Assembly: GCF_963169125.1 (NCBI RefSeq)
Contig: NC_084798.1
Location: 99,775,970 to 99,839,969 of the forward strand
Length of the DNA: 64,000 nt
From: Humulus lupulus
Taxonomy: Eukaryota > Streptophyta > Magnoliopsida > Rosales > Cannabaceae
Reading direction: 5' to 3'
Notes under the pieces: model-generated
Databases searched by the model: none
What the model saw: the letters and a program-made list of their open reading frames with translations, nothing else
What the model was told of the DNA's origin: nothing
Made by a program: the position numbers and the translations under genes
Shown here: piece after piece, positions 24,924 to 37,492 of the stretch
Layout: each line of letters begins with the position of its first letter
Numbering within the stretch: position 1 is the stretch's first letter

Positions 24924-25130
24924 TTTACAATTACGTGCACTTGCATACATAATTTCAACAATAAATGCCATGCAAATAAAATACAATTATGCGTAAAAAA
25001 ATATATATCATTATTAACTACTCATAATTTTTTTATTTACAAAAATACACTTTAAGGGCACATATGCAACATATAATACTACGAATGGTGTAAAGGCTTG
25101 AAAATACAAAAGCAAAATAATGCGAGAAAT
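24924..25130. other. AT-rich gap, no gene
   Basis: Short stretch between Tat-1 and the Harbinger element. It continues the pre-insertion sequence from 13631 and nothing recognisable is present. Confidence 0.5.
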
Positions 25131-25133
25131 TAA

Positions 25134-27833
25134 GGGTCTGATTGGTATCATATTTGAAAATGATTTTATCATTTTGAAAACACAAAATACATGGGGCCCA
25201 CAAAAATCACTGATTGGTTGCTTGTGTTTCAAAAAGTGTTTTTAAAAATAATTCAAATTTTAGCCTAGCAAATTGAAAACGATTATTTATCGTTTTCTAT
25301 GCATTTTATCCAAAAACCTAAAAACATATTTTCACCCTAGTTTTTTTCTTCCCTTTATCTTTTTCTGTTCGACTTTGTTTCTTCTTCATCATCTTCACCT
25401 TCTTCTTCTTCATCATCCTTGTTCAATGTCACATTCAGACACTCACCATCACTTACCAGTCTTCAATTTCTGATTAATTGCGGTAAATCTCCTTATTTTT
25501 TTCATTAATACCAGTAAATATATACAGAGAAATGTGTGTTTGTTGTTTTGATGAGATCTCTTTTGTACCCAGTATATGCTAGCTGTAAAATTCTTTTGCC
25601 TTACATATATAAAAGAAAGACAACAAAAGATTGGGATGATTGTTGATAACTTCGTAGAATTTTTTTAGGGTTTTTTGGTAATTTTATTTGTTTCCTATGC
25701 ATCTAATTGAGCATATGCATTTGATATCCTATCACCTACTTCACATCTTTTTCTTTCGTGTTCCACCATTAGCATTTTTTTAATATTAATTTTTAAAGGT
25801 TTTAAGTGTTAGATATTTTTGGGGTTTTCATTAGAAACTGGTAATTTAGGTCACTTTAGTTGAACCATTTTCCAATCCAAGTTGTCTGTATTTTGTAGTC
25901 ACAGATATGGTATCATTTATTTTGATTTGCTCTCACATATTTATATAGATATATATATATACATAATATTCTACCCATTGATGTAGAGTGATGTGATCTT
26001 TATCGAGATATGCAGTATTATTAACTAAATAATGTTAGGTTCATTAACTTGATAACTTGTGTGGATATTGTAGCTAAAGGCAATTCTTTACTCTGTTATC
26101 ATGCTCTTCTCGACACAGTTTTCTTGTGCTTTAGAAAATGGTCATGATTTAATATACTCATATTTTTATATCTCTCATTTTATTGAACCATAAACTGGAA
26201 GTGTATATCGCAAAGTACATAGTGCATGTTACTTGGCCACTTATTGCATGGTTGATATATTTATTTGTATTTAGTGCTTGCATTGGTTTTTTTTTTCAAG
26301 TGTTTCAAATTCAGGTGCTGCATATTATTTTTCATCTTATGGTTTCTCCTGATGTCTACTTTCCTGTACTTATGGAAAGTCAAGTATGATTATTTCATAT
26401 TTGGATGAGAGATCTCAATTTTCTTTGAGTGTTGCAGTAGTCCTTATCTCTCTTAAGAGTTTTCAAACTGAATTGAATTTTTTTATGCAAATTTTATCTA
26501 ATGAACTGATTTTTTGACATATTAGTTAGTTGCTAATGAATTGGTTATTGTATGGCATATCAATTTAATTAAAATTGTTAATGATTTATTTGATTTATTT
26601 TATAGGATTGTGTTGGAGCAATTGATGGTACTCATGTAAGTGTAGTTGTACCAACTCTAAAACAACTTGCATATAGAGGAAAAAAAAAGTGGATGTAACA
26701 CAAAAAGTAATGGCCGCATGCTCCTTTAATATGCTTTTTACTTATGTCTATGCTGGATGGAATGGAATGGCCAATGACTCTAGAGTGCTTCTTGATGAAA
26801 TTAGAAAAGAAGATAACTTTCCTATGCCATCATCAAGTATTAAAATACACTTGTACATTATAATTTTTTCTTCACATTTCCTTATTAATAATTGCTTTTA
26901 ATATAGGTAAATGATATGCTATTGATTCTTGCTATCCAAATATGCCTGGATTTCTAGCACCATATCGTGGTGAACGTTATCACTTGTGTTGTTTTAGAGG
27001 AAGAGTGAACTATCTTAGAGGTGCGATTGAGTTATTCAATTATAGACATTCATCATTGCGTAATGTGATTGAACGATGTTTTGGACTTTTAAAAGCCAGG
27101 TTTCCAATTTTGAATTCAATGCCTCCATACTTGCTTGGAAAGCAATGTTGAATACCGATAGCATGTTGCGCTATCCACAACTGGATCAGAATGCACTCTG
27201 TTAATGATAAAATGATTGAAAAATATCCAGTTGGTGCCACACCTATAGAAGATATTAAACGAACTGAAAACCAACAAAAAGGAGATGAAGCATGAGTTTT
27301 TGAGACACCAAAGATTAATTTCAGTCATGATTATATGGCTTAGTGGAAAATGTTAGAGATAACATTGCTGGACTATCTACTGTAATAATTTTTTTGAAAA
27401 ACATTAGTGTATACATAAAACTTAAAAAATGTAACTTTAATTTAGAAAAAAAATCAAAATTAATGACAATGCAATATTGTTATGAATTTAATCAATACAC
27501 TATTATTAAATTTTAATTTATCAATATAATTAAATTTTACTTAATTAAATCTATTGATAAATCAAAATTTAATATTATACAACCTATGTATATAAAATAT
27601 ATAAAATTAAAATAATATTCAGATTCAGTTGAACCAATCACGTATTCAGTTTCTGTTATATTTTCAAATTTAATACCAATCACAGATTCAGTTTTTTAAA
27701 ACTCAAAAACAGTTTACTGACATTGAACTAATCACATTTTCATAAACATATTTTTAGTCACTAAATTAAGATTTTCATTTCAGAATCCCACTTTTCAAAA
27801 ATACAGTTTTCTAATCGCGAACCAATCAGACCC
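25134..27833 (+). mobile_element. PIF/Harbinger DNA transposon, decayed
   Basis: Terminal inverted repeats GGGTCTGATTGGT (25134) and its complement (ending 27833) are flanked by the 3-bp TSD TAA on both sides, the hallmark of PIF/Harbinger. Several further CCAATCA-type words lie just inside each end. The 2.7-kb interior encodes a degenerate DDE transposase on the plus strand. I did not find the Myb-like second protein that autonomous members usually carry. Confidence 0.88.
26606..27150 (+). pseudogene. Harbinger transposase (DDE_Tnp_4 type), fragment
   Basis: Would catalyse cut-and-paste transposition. After an intron-like acceptor (TATAG/GA) the frame gives DCVGAIDGTH (first Asp), then after a frameshift in an A run near 26681 it gives AGWNGMANDSRVL. 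A second intron-like gap (about 26840-26905) is followed by AIDSCYPNMPGFLAPYRGE (Asp) and NVIERCFGLLKARFPIL (Glu). These are the ordered motifs of HARBI1-like transposases. A TGA lies just before AIDSC. The N-terminal half is not recognisable and the C-terminus stops after the ERCFG motif, so it is inactive. Confidence 0.85.
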
Positions 27834-27836
27834 TAA

Positions 27837-30199
27837 GATTTCCATTTAAAAAACAAAACGTCTTAAAAACCATATAAAAAATTGGAAGGTATACGCATAC
27901 TTAAAAGTATTTGCAAATATAGCCACTTAAACATTTAAAGTGAGCCATTTACTATTTTAAAAAGCAAACAAAATTTTTCCAAAAGCGACCAACATCCCAC
28001 GGTCGGCCCACATGTACATCTAGTAAGATAGACCATAGTGATCACTACTCGGATTTACCCTTACCCTTACCTAATACATGAAACGACTAGGTAAGCAATA
28101 ACACTTAGTAAGATTAACTTAACAAACATTTTATCGCATAGCTTAAGTGTTAGCAATCAATGACCAAGTCATTGAAGGAAACAAACAGACAAGTTATCAA
28201 AATTAGTGTTCCAGATTAATTATAGCCCTAAGCAAGAAATTTAAAGAATGCCTAAGTGTCCTAGTAGTATAAAATTCAAACCCAAACAGTTCAACGGTAA
28301 AATTATCAACCTTCATAGTAAAATAGCTAATGACCGAATTTCCAACAAATTCTTAAACCATAGATGCAAACTTGGGAATTTCTAATAATAATGGGGCTTA
28401 CGAGCGTTTCCACACCATGTCTACTTATTTAATATCAAAGAACCTAATCTCAATAACCACATTTTAACCATACATTCATGGTGAGAGAAAAAATAGCTCA
28501 TCTTGAGCAACAATGCTATCACGGGTGTGAGTGTGATTACACTGAATTACAGAGACTCCTAGATAATACTGGGTGCTTGGGAGGAGCCTCTAGGTCAACA
28601 GTCTCCACTCAGACTCCTAGATAATACATCACTTGGCCAATCATCACGAACTTGAATCAAACATAATAATAATAGGCGAATTCAAATCGCAATCACAATA
28701 TACTCTCATTTGAGCAATCGTCACAAACTTGAATCAGACATATTACTAATAATAGGTGGACTCAAACTGCATTCACAAGGGTAATCATATCTTTATCCAA
28801 TCATAATAGTTTTGAATTGGACATAATAATAATAGGCGGACTCAAACCGCATTCAGAAGAGTACTCAGCTCTTTGGGCAATCATCATCTACTCGAACTGG
28901 ATATAATAATAATATTAGGCTGATTCAAACTGCATTTACAAGTGCAATTAAGAGCACCCACTAGGACAACAGTCTCTTAGTAGACCTTCTACGAAAAGTG
29001 TATATATGTTCTTGTGTCCCTATCCTAAGACACATTACACAAATCATTTCAAGTTGTAGCCAACAAAATAAAAAGTCAACTTGCTAGCGCAAAGCGGGAT
29101 TTCTTATTTCCAATTGTATTCCCATTTCGCTTAGCCAATATTGTATTTAACCATACAACATACTCGGATTAATTATGTCAATCATAGCTTTTTTTTTTAT
29201 AATTTTTGGCATTTAAGTCTTCCTTAAAAATAAGTAAGGATATAAAATCTTATAGTGAAGATCGAGACTAGAATTCTAAGCCTCTGGGACACCTATCCTA
29301 TGGGCTCGGTATCTAGGCTCAGGTATATTATTAACTTTCCAAATAGTTTGCTAAGTTTCAGTCACAGATGAATTTAAGGACAACAGTCTCTTAGAAAACC
29401 TTCAAAACCTTAGTCGTTTATTAATTTAGAAAGACTACTAAATCTTATAAATTTTCCTTTATGACAAAATAAATGTTTATCAAGTCCAAAATTCTTAAGT
29501 TTAGCAATTTTAGAAAATGAAGTAATTTTACTGAATTAGGAACAATTATTTAAAAATAAGGTCATTATAAGTTTCTTGATTCTTAGAAATCCAAAAATTA
29601 GGTTTACAAAAAATAAAGTTTGATTAAATCATTTTCTTTAAATTTTAGGGCTTTGGACCGCATTTAACAAAAATAAATAATTATTCAGCTACAAAAAATA
29701 ATTTATTTAATTTTCAAATTAATCCTAACCATAAAAATTGAGTCTTTAAAAAGTTCTATGACTAATCATAAACTAATTCACTTCTGAAGTGTAAAACTCT
29801 TTATTTTTAGTCTAAATTCAAAATTTTGGTAACACTTATTTCAAATTTACTTGTAAATTATTTAAGATAGTTTTCAAATTATAACTTTGATATCTTAGTA
29901 TTGATCCCGCAAAAGTTTAGGTAAAAAAGATCATTTTTACTTGGTGAAGCATGTCTCTAAATCATAGAGGTCAAGCTGACAAATTTTTAAAGTCCAAATC
30001 TTCTTACCAATTTTGACATGTTATAATTTTCTAACCCCTTGTTATTTTTTTGTATAACATTCCAGATTCAATCTTTGATATATCATGAACATCCTTGCCA
30101 AATTTAATATAAAAAATGGTTGCTTTGCTTCGTGAACTTAGTGTTAAATAATCAGACCTAAAACTGGGAATACCAAATTTTCCAGATTACACCATATTT
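27837..30199 (-). repeat. LTR C, left part (old gypsy LTR, reverse)
   Basis: Read on the minus strand it resembles the LTR A type: a conserved block around GATGTACATGTGGGCC (28000) and a GGTAAGGGTAAGGG block (28050-28100). 29755-30200 matches 56357-58035 on the other side of the large nest, showing that both belong to one interrupted LTR. The inner (left) LTR boundary is not certain. No coding sequence. Confidence 0.55.
28620..28950. repeat. Tandem repeat of ~95 bp in LTR C
   Basis: Three to four imperfect units share AATAATAATAGGCGGACTCA and GCATTCACAAG-type words, separated by variable AT-rich spacers. Loose period, non-coding. Confidence 0.65.
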
Positions 30200-31627
30200 T
30201 TAAGTGTTGGGATTTTTTCCCTTAAAGCGTATTTCTGTATGAATGATTACTGTTGATTAAATAGGGTTAATATTATGCACTCATATTATTATTTATTATA
30301 CATGCCATTTATCATGAAGATCCAATATTATTGATGTGGTCTTGAATTAAGTATATGTGTAATGACATATGTAGAAGAGGATTTAATTCAAGATAATAAT
30401 ATAGAATTTTTCTATAATCGTTAAATAAAGTGAAAGGTTTATTTAATAAAGATTATGAATAAGGTTTATCTTCTGTTTAAGATAGCGCAATTTATCCAGA
30501 TTGTTAAGTGTAGTGAAACAAAGAGATAGATGTACTGTATACAATATAGATTGTATTAGACTGGTGCACGATGAAAGAAATAACTTTTGATAACCTTCAT
30601 TAAAATATAAAAGCTCAACGTTCATCAATTGATGATCGTTTAAAATTTGACCTCAATCCAGAAGTGAGTAATGAACTCCTATTTGTGCTTTTATGACTTT
30701 TGACTTATCGGGTAAGTTCAATATTCATATGATCGAATTCCTAATATCTTGGAGTCATAGAATTACAAGTGGCTAGGAACATACTTCACAGATATGGAAC
30801 CTTCTCCTTACTTGAATGAAAGAAGATTAGTAGTTCCTTTTAGTGTGGATTTAGGACTTGAACATAGAGCACTCAATCTCTGTTAGAGAACAAAAATTTA
30901 ATTCGGTAACTAAATTTATAGAATATTTTTTATTATAGGATCAATCGAACTAATTGACAAAAAAAAAACATAATTGGAGAGGTATGGACATGAAGAACTG
31001 GCTCTGATTATGAACAATTAGCAAAGGTCATAACTCATGCAATAATTAAATCAATGGATGACTTTATAGTTATAGCTTCTAATAATATAAGTCTGTAGTG
31101 TTGAGAGTTCAACTATGAATTTGTAGTGGAATAATTCATAGTTAATAAATTAATTAATAGAACTAAGAGTTAGTGAAATTAATTAAATTATTGGAACTTA
31201 GAACTATGGGTCCATATTGTTCCCATGCTTGCTTGATAACACAAATGTAGGATTTTGGTATTAAAAGAAAATAATTAAAAATAATAAAGTACTATTTTTA
31301 ATATCACAAATCAATATTATTTGTGAAATAATATATAATAGCAAATAAAATTATATTGATAATTTTGATAGAAAGATAATTTAATCTTATTTAATTTTGT
31401 GGTATATTTGTATACTACATAAAATAATATGATAAAGGCCCAACAAATAGCATTTTAATAGAGATAAACTACCATAGGGCTCAAAGTCCTGCAGTTGGTG
31501 ACAACCACAGTCCACCCACACATAGGCCTAATGAGATTAGGGCTATGTCTTCTTTTGATTGTTATATAAATATAACATAAAAGCAAGAGAGAAGATAAGA
31601 CAACAAATGCAATTTCATGTTACTTTC

Positions 31628-34600
31628 TGTTGACGCGGTTCTTCGGCAACAGATAATTAAGAGAAGAAGAGAAAGAGATTAATACTTAAAAGTAGAACCG
31701 TCGCAGATATGAAATCTTTGTGGAAAGAACTAGGTGACCCTAAACACGTTTTTAAGTGGTTCGAAGGTTAAAATCCTTCTACTCCACTAGTCAATATTAT
31801 TGATCTTTTCTGGGTAATTGGTTTACAAAATATATAGTTCTTACAAGACTATTTTTTCCAACCTCTATCAACTCCCAGAGTCTCCATATTTATAGGAGAA
31901 GGCACCTGGAAATTGGTAGGGAGGTCATCCCGTGACCTTACCATTTGTCATATCAAGTCTGTGATATTCATGATTAATTCCTAAACCTGACACACAAGTG
32001 TGGTCTAATCAGTATGGCAGGAGATAATGGGTCGCACGGCCCAACTCGTCCGTGGGTGTCTGAATACGCACGTTCCTGCTGCGTGTCCGAGAAGTCAGGG
32101 GGATATCGGACACGTGATGGCAGGATTATGCACGTTTATCTTGCGTGTTGACTTCCCATAGGGTCAGAGCTTCCTGAGAAGCTCGCTACCGGAGCAATCC
32201 ATAACCCGAGCTGATCCGTCAGTGGTCGCCGGATGTTGTTCCCAGCTCCTGGTGCAACAAGAGGGAGCTGGAAACAGGACCCCCTCGAGCTAGAAAGGGC
32301 CCGTCCTGAAAATAGAGCCTCTGTCCTGTGGGAGCCTCGGGCTAAATCATGTTTAGTCCGAGTGTAACGACCCAAATTCACTAATAAGGCTTAAGGGCCT
32401 TGATTAGTGTGCCAGGAGGGCATGATGGGAATTATGTGTGATTATTATGACTTAAGCATGTTATATGATTACTTGAGTACTTGAGATGCATGACAATGTG
32501 TGTTAGTGTGCATATAGGCCCAGATTAGGTTAGAAGGGCATAATCGTAATTTTAGCCATTATGGGCATAACTGCTTTGATATATGTGATAATTGTTGAGA
32601 CCACATTATTATGTGGATATATCTGTAATCTATGACTCGAGACGATCCTAGTGAGCAAAGTAGCGTGAAAGTCATAGCGGGGATTTATACCCGGCTCGGG
32701 GTGAGCTCAGGGGTGTAAATGGGAATTTAGTGGATGAGCTGGAGATTATTGTAACATTGAGGAAGGCTATTGGTGATTAGTAAGGTATTGGGAACTAAGC
32801 GGGAAATAATAGATACATTCGAGGAAGTAGCGGAAATTAGGCAAAATGACTAGAATACCCTTAAGAGGACTAAAGGATTAGAGTTAGCTGTGAGGGCATA
32901 AAGGTCATTTGACTTTTAAGGAAGGGTATTACTGAGGTTTTAAGATAGTGGGATTTATAGAATATCAAAAGGGTCTGAAAAAGAAGGGAAAAGAAGGAGG
33001 GAAAACAGAGAGAGTTTCTTGAGTCGGTTTACACTTTCCTTCACCTATTTCTGGAGAATTTCTGGAGTAAAGCCTAGAGGAGAGCTGGGATAACCAAACA
33101 TCAAGAACCTTGAACTAAGACTAAGGAGTTGACAGAGGTTTAACAGGGTTTCACCAATACTTGAGGTAAGAATCTAGAGTTCATCCATTCTCTGTTTCTG
33201 GTTTGTTTAAAGCTGTGGTACTTGAGTTGAATTGAATGAAACTTTAGGGAATTCAAGCTTAGGGCTGAGGAGCAGCAAGCCAAGGGAGCCTAGGGTTATC
33301 TTGTGGGCGAAATTCTATCAAAGGTATGAATTCTAAACTCTAGTTCTGATGTTCAGCTGGTTTATGTTAGGTTCTGAAGTTTGGAGGTGGCTATGGTGAA
33401 TTTTGAGTTTGTGATTGCATGTGCTTGGAGTTTGGAGGTTTAGGGTGCTTGGGATGAGTGGAGTGTGGTCATGAGGTTGTTTTTAGGTTTGGGTAAGAGT
33501 TGGAAGAGGTTTGGTTGAGGTTGGCTCGAGAGAAATCGCACAAAGGAAATTCTGGTGTTGGGCTGCCTGTGACTAGCGCTACAGCGCTAGCCTTTGGGCG
33601 CTGTAGCGCTAGGCCCATATGCTGGAAGGGTTTTGGTTCTGTCTGTAGCACTATAGCGCCCTTCCAAGAGTGCTGTAGCGCTACCCTGCCTTCTGAAGGG
33701 GATTTTGGGGTATTTTGCAAGGGTTTTCGACCTAAGGTTTGGGGTTTGGTTCCACCACCTTGTTTGGTGGAACTCGGACATCCCGGGGGCTCGGGATTAG
33801 CCCCGGGGCTAGGTTTTGAACTTGAGGATTGATGTTGACTTTGACCATGATTGTGTTTAGGTAAGCGCTAGGGCTCGAGTGGGATCGTGCTCAAGGTGTC
33901 GTGACATCGAAAACTAGTGAATTGAAAGGTAAGAACACTGCACCCGAATGTATGATTGTGATGGGACTAAGTGCTCCCGAGAATTGTTTTGTGTCATCGT
34001 TGGTATTATGCCAAGGGACACGTATAAGCGGTCTAAGGGTACCGTTCATGAATTTAGCGCATGGGACGCGAATTGGCCACTGGGAGCCAGAAATGAAAGG
34101 ATAACAAAGGGAGCAGCTTGTGAGCGCTAGCTCTGGTTATCATCTGTGCATTGTGTTATATGAGCTGATATGCTTTGTAAATGAAATACTTGATTACTGA
34201 TATGCTTTGTATATGAAATACTTGATTGTTGCTATGCTTGAAGTTTATGAGATGACATATGTGAGATTGACCTGTCAGCTAAATGTGCATGCTCTATTAT
34301 TGATGTATGTTCTTGCTGGGCCTTGGCTCACGGGTGCTACGTGGTGCAGGTAAAGGCAAGGGCAAGTTGGACCAAGCCTGAGGTGGAGAGCTCCGAGGTG
34401 AAATGTACATAACCAGCCGTTCGATCACCGTGATCGAGGAGTGTGTCAGGACAGAGATCACCTAACCGCTCATTTTGCCTTAGCATGGCTGTTAATGTAT
34501 TTAAACTTTGTAACTTTTGTAAAAGGCTTCTAAACTGTCATTTTTGGGATCCCATGTACATAAACAATGTTTAGTATTGAAAATGTATCTTTTGAGACAA

Positions 34601-34771
34601 AAATGCTTTTAACCCTAGTACCTCTACTATCTGAGTAACACGTTTTTACTTTAATGACTTGATTAGCGAGTCTGGCACTTTATAAACACACAGTGTAGCG
34701 GTCTTGGCTATCCAGGGCGTTACACCGAGGCTCGTCCTGCTAAACAGCCCGTGGGAAAACCAGGGCGTACA
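31628..34771 (-). repeat. Tat-2 3' LTR, interrupted
   Basis: The two parts 31628-32362 and 34730-34771 flank the solo LTR 32363-34724 and one TSD copy (CCGAG, 34725-34729). The joined length is 777 bp, identical to the 5' LTR. Confidence 0.92.
32363..34724 (+). repeat. Solo LTR inserted in Tat-2 3' LTR
   Basis: 2362 bp, TGTAACGACCC to GGGCGTTACA, with a perfect TSD CCGAG. Both ends and several internal blocks match the LTRs of 35211-44178 and the reverse solo LTR 7404-9739, so this is a third member of the family. A cluster of GCGCTA/AGCGCT palindromes lies at 33573-33685. Three or four GGTAAG-type sites (33176, 33929, 34350) point in the sense direction. It is formed by recombination between the two LTRs of a former full element. 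Confidence 0.92.
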
Positions 34772-34790
34772 TCTGCCCCCCAAGCTCCTG
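34772..34790 (-). other. Tat-2 polypurine tract at 3' LTR
   Basis: The minus strand reads AGCTTGGGGGGCAGA directly before the 3' LTR start TGTACG. It shares CTTGGGGGGCA with the Tat-1 tracts. Confidence 0.75.
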
Positions 34791-35021
34791 CTCGTGGTCC
34801 ATGACGTCAGATATGGGAGACCACAGTAGGGGCTTTTAGACTTCTCCCACAACCCTTCGCATTCCATGCTTTTCGCATGCGTCTGATACGTGGAACGCCG
34901 TGGGTGGCGACGGTACACTCTACGAGAACCGCATTAAATGGCCTAGCCTACTGTCCAGCCGTCGTTTCACATTTCGAGTGGAGGGTCTCCCAAGGGCCTT
35001 TTACACGTGATCCTTCCCGTG

Positions 35022-35029
35022 TATAAAAA
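35022..35029 (+). promoter_or_regulatory. Candidate TATA box of the Tat-2 antisense gene
   Basis: TATAAAAA in a GC-rich context (CGTGTATAAAAAGGGG), about 250 bp inside the 3' LTR and pointing towards the antisense gene. A leader of roughly 200 bp follows and resumes after the nested insertion at 44184. Its distance from the first coding exon was under 750 bp before that insertion. Confidence 0.55.
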
Positions 35030-35210
35030 GGGGTGGTCATCCCACGCACGGGCCACCTTACCATTCAAAACCTCTCAACTTTCCTTGTTTTCTCTGACCT
35101 TCCGAAGAACAAAACCCTCATTTCCATTGCTCTCATCTTCTTCGTTCACGAAGCTTAAGCGCACGAGTTCCTTCAAAATTTCGGAGACCACTGTGCCAAC
35201 GAAGCTCCTA

Positions 35211-37477
35211 TGTAACGACCCAAATTCGCTAATAAGGCTTAAGGGCCTTGATTAGTGTGCCAGGAGGGCAGGTTGGGATTTATGTGTGATTTTATGAATT
35301 AAATGCGTGATTATGATTTAAAGCATGTTATTTGGCTATTTGTTTAACTGAGATGCATGGCTATGTTTACTAGTATGCATGTAGGCCCGGATCGTGTTAG
35401 AAGGGCATAATTGTAATTTTGGCCATGATTGGCATAACGGTATTGATATGTGATAATTGTATTCTGTGAATTGTACCACGTGGGTGTGGTTGTATTATTG
35501 TGATGCACGTGCCGAGACGGTCCTAGAGAGCTAGTTAACTCAAGAGTCACAACGGGATTTCTATACCCGGCTCGGGAGAAGCCTAGGGGTACCTCGGGAA
35601 TTTTAAGGTTAAGTTGAGATTTAGCGGGTAATGGTTATTGGAGATTTAGTAACTTGGGTAACCGTTAGTTACTGCTGAGAGTAACAAGTTTTAGAAAGAA
35701 AATGGTAGAAATGAAATAGAAACGAAAAGACTTAAGTACCCTTGAGGTTTAGGTGGGAAAGGATAGGCAAGGAGGGGCAAAATGGTCATTTAGTTGGGAA
35801 TTAGATAAATGGCAGCTGGTTTTATGGGGTACACGGTTTGGGGCTTAACCATTTTGGTCTTGATAGAGTTTGAAGAGAAGAGAAAAGAGAGGGAAAAGCT
35901 AGGGCATGAGGAAGAAGAAGAAGAAGAAGAGAAGGAGAAGTTGGAGACCTAGGAGATGAAGGAAGCTTAGGGATGGATTCTCCATATGAGGTAAGGAATT
36001 TTATACACATTTAAGGCTTGATTATGTTATGGGTTAAGAATTTGAGCATGGGTTAAGTTTGATGTTTGAGTTTTTATTTTTTTCTGAAATTGAAATCAAG
36101 GATGTGGATTTTGGGGATTTGATTGGGTGTTTAGATGTTTTGGTGATGTTTATGGGTTGTTGGATGGTTTATTTGGAGTCTTGAGTGGTTTTGGGGCTTG
36201 GGTGTGAGTTTGGGTTGATTTGGTAAGGTTTTAGCTCGGAGAAAACGCAGGAGAAAACCCAGAATTCTGGGTCTGCGAAGGCGTGCCGCGACACAGGTTT
36301 TTCGTGCCGCGGCAAGGGAGCCTCTGACTGATGGGTGCCGCGGCACAAGGATGTGGTGCCGCGGCACAAGGCAAATTTCAGGGCATCATTTTTAGGCAAT
36401 TTTAGGCCTTTGCTCCGGGGGTTCGGGGGATGTCTCCGGGGTGTTGTTTTAAGGTTTTAGAGGCCCCGGGAGTGTGGGATTGGTCCCGGGAAGTGGTTTT
36501 GGGTTGATTAGTAATGAGGGATGTTTCTTGTGTGTTGTGACTAGGTTCTTTGAGAGGCTCGTGCTAGAGGACCGTGCTCGCGGCTTTGGTGCATCAGGAG
36601 GCTCGGAATGCAGGTAAGAAAACTATAACACCCGAGGTTAGGGCATGGCCCCAGATTGTATTATGTGCAAATGTTTAAACTTAAATGAATCATGATGTGT
36701 GTGAATGATTATTTCGAATGTACTATATGTGTGATTATGATGAAATGAACGGCCGTGGGCCGAGTACGGCGTAGGCCGGGGCGGCCGTGGGCCGAGTACG
36801 GCGTAAGCCGGGGCGGCCGTGGGCCGAAAGTAACACCTAGCACATGGGATGCTATAATCAGGGCGGGGCCCGGTGGATACATGTGTTATGCTATATTCAG
36901 GGTGGGACCCAAGGGATACATGAGTTATCCTCGCGGTGAGAACCGATACCCCAGGCTTCGGTAAGGCTCTGGGGCGGCTTGGCCGTGTTTGCTTAGTCTA
37001 ATGATTGACTTGTTTATTGTGGATTATCTGTTATGATAAACTGTATACATTGCATATGTTATGTTCTGCATGAGTTTTCTTGCTGGGCTTCGACTCACGG
37101 GTGCTCTGTGTCGCAGGTAAGGGCAATGACTGAATCAACCAACCATGAGTACGGAGAGCGTGAAGCGGCGCGTACATGTTTGGCCTGCCCGACTGCTTTG
37201 GTTGGGGGTTTATTCAAAAATGGCTGTAATAACCTATGATTTTATGATTTCTCAACTGTAACCTTATTTCAAGATGTAATTAGTTTTCAAACCTCATTTT
37301 GGGATCCCAAATGTTTAATAATAGAAGTTTTAATGAAACGACGCATTTTCAGAGATTACAGCCTTAACTTTTAACTAGTCACACTTTTGTTTCAAAACCT
37401 CGGTTAGCGAGTTCATTGCACACTGTTTTGACTTAAAAACTCACTTAGTAACGGCTCTAAGGAAGTAGGGCGTTACA
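35211..37477 (+). repeat. 5' LTR of the young nested element
   Basis: 2267 bp, TGTAACGACCC to GGGCGTTACA. It contains a GAA microsatellite (about 35910-35930), GTGCCGCGGCAC palindromes (36282-36370), a GC-rich repeat (36752-36830) and three GGTAAG sites (35991, 36614, 37117). Short frames on either strand recur in the other LTR copy but have no coding signature. Confidence 0.93.
36752..36830 (+). repeat. GC-rich 33-bp tandem repeat in LTR
   Basis: About 2.5 copies of a unit built on GGCCGTGGGCCGAGTACGGC, with a second identical array at 43453-43531 in the other LTR. It lies in the transcribed half of the LTR and is strongly structured (many GGCC and CGGCC words). Confidence 0.7.
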
Positions 37478-37480
37478 ACT

Positions 37481-37492
37481 TGGTATCAGAGC
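37481..37492 (+). other. Primer-binding site of the young element
   Basis: TGGTATCAGAGC, three bases after the 5' LTR, complementary to the 3' end of plant initiator-methionine tRNA. Confidence 0.85.

Noticed and set aside
33500..33832. 110-codon plus frame in the solo LTR
   Set aside because: Lies across the palindrome cluster in an LTR, with overlapping frames on the other strand of equal length; no family resemblance.
35344..36399. Several short minus-strand frames repeated at 42045-43100
   Set aside because: They recur only because the two LTRs are nearly identical. Compositions follow microsatellites and palindromes, with no coding sign.
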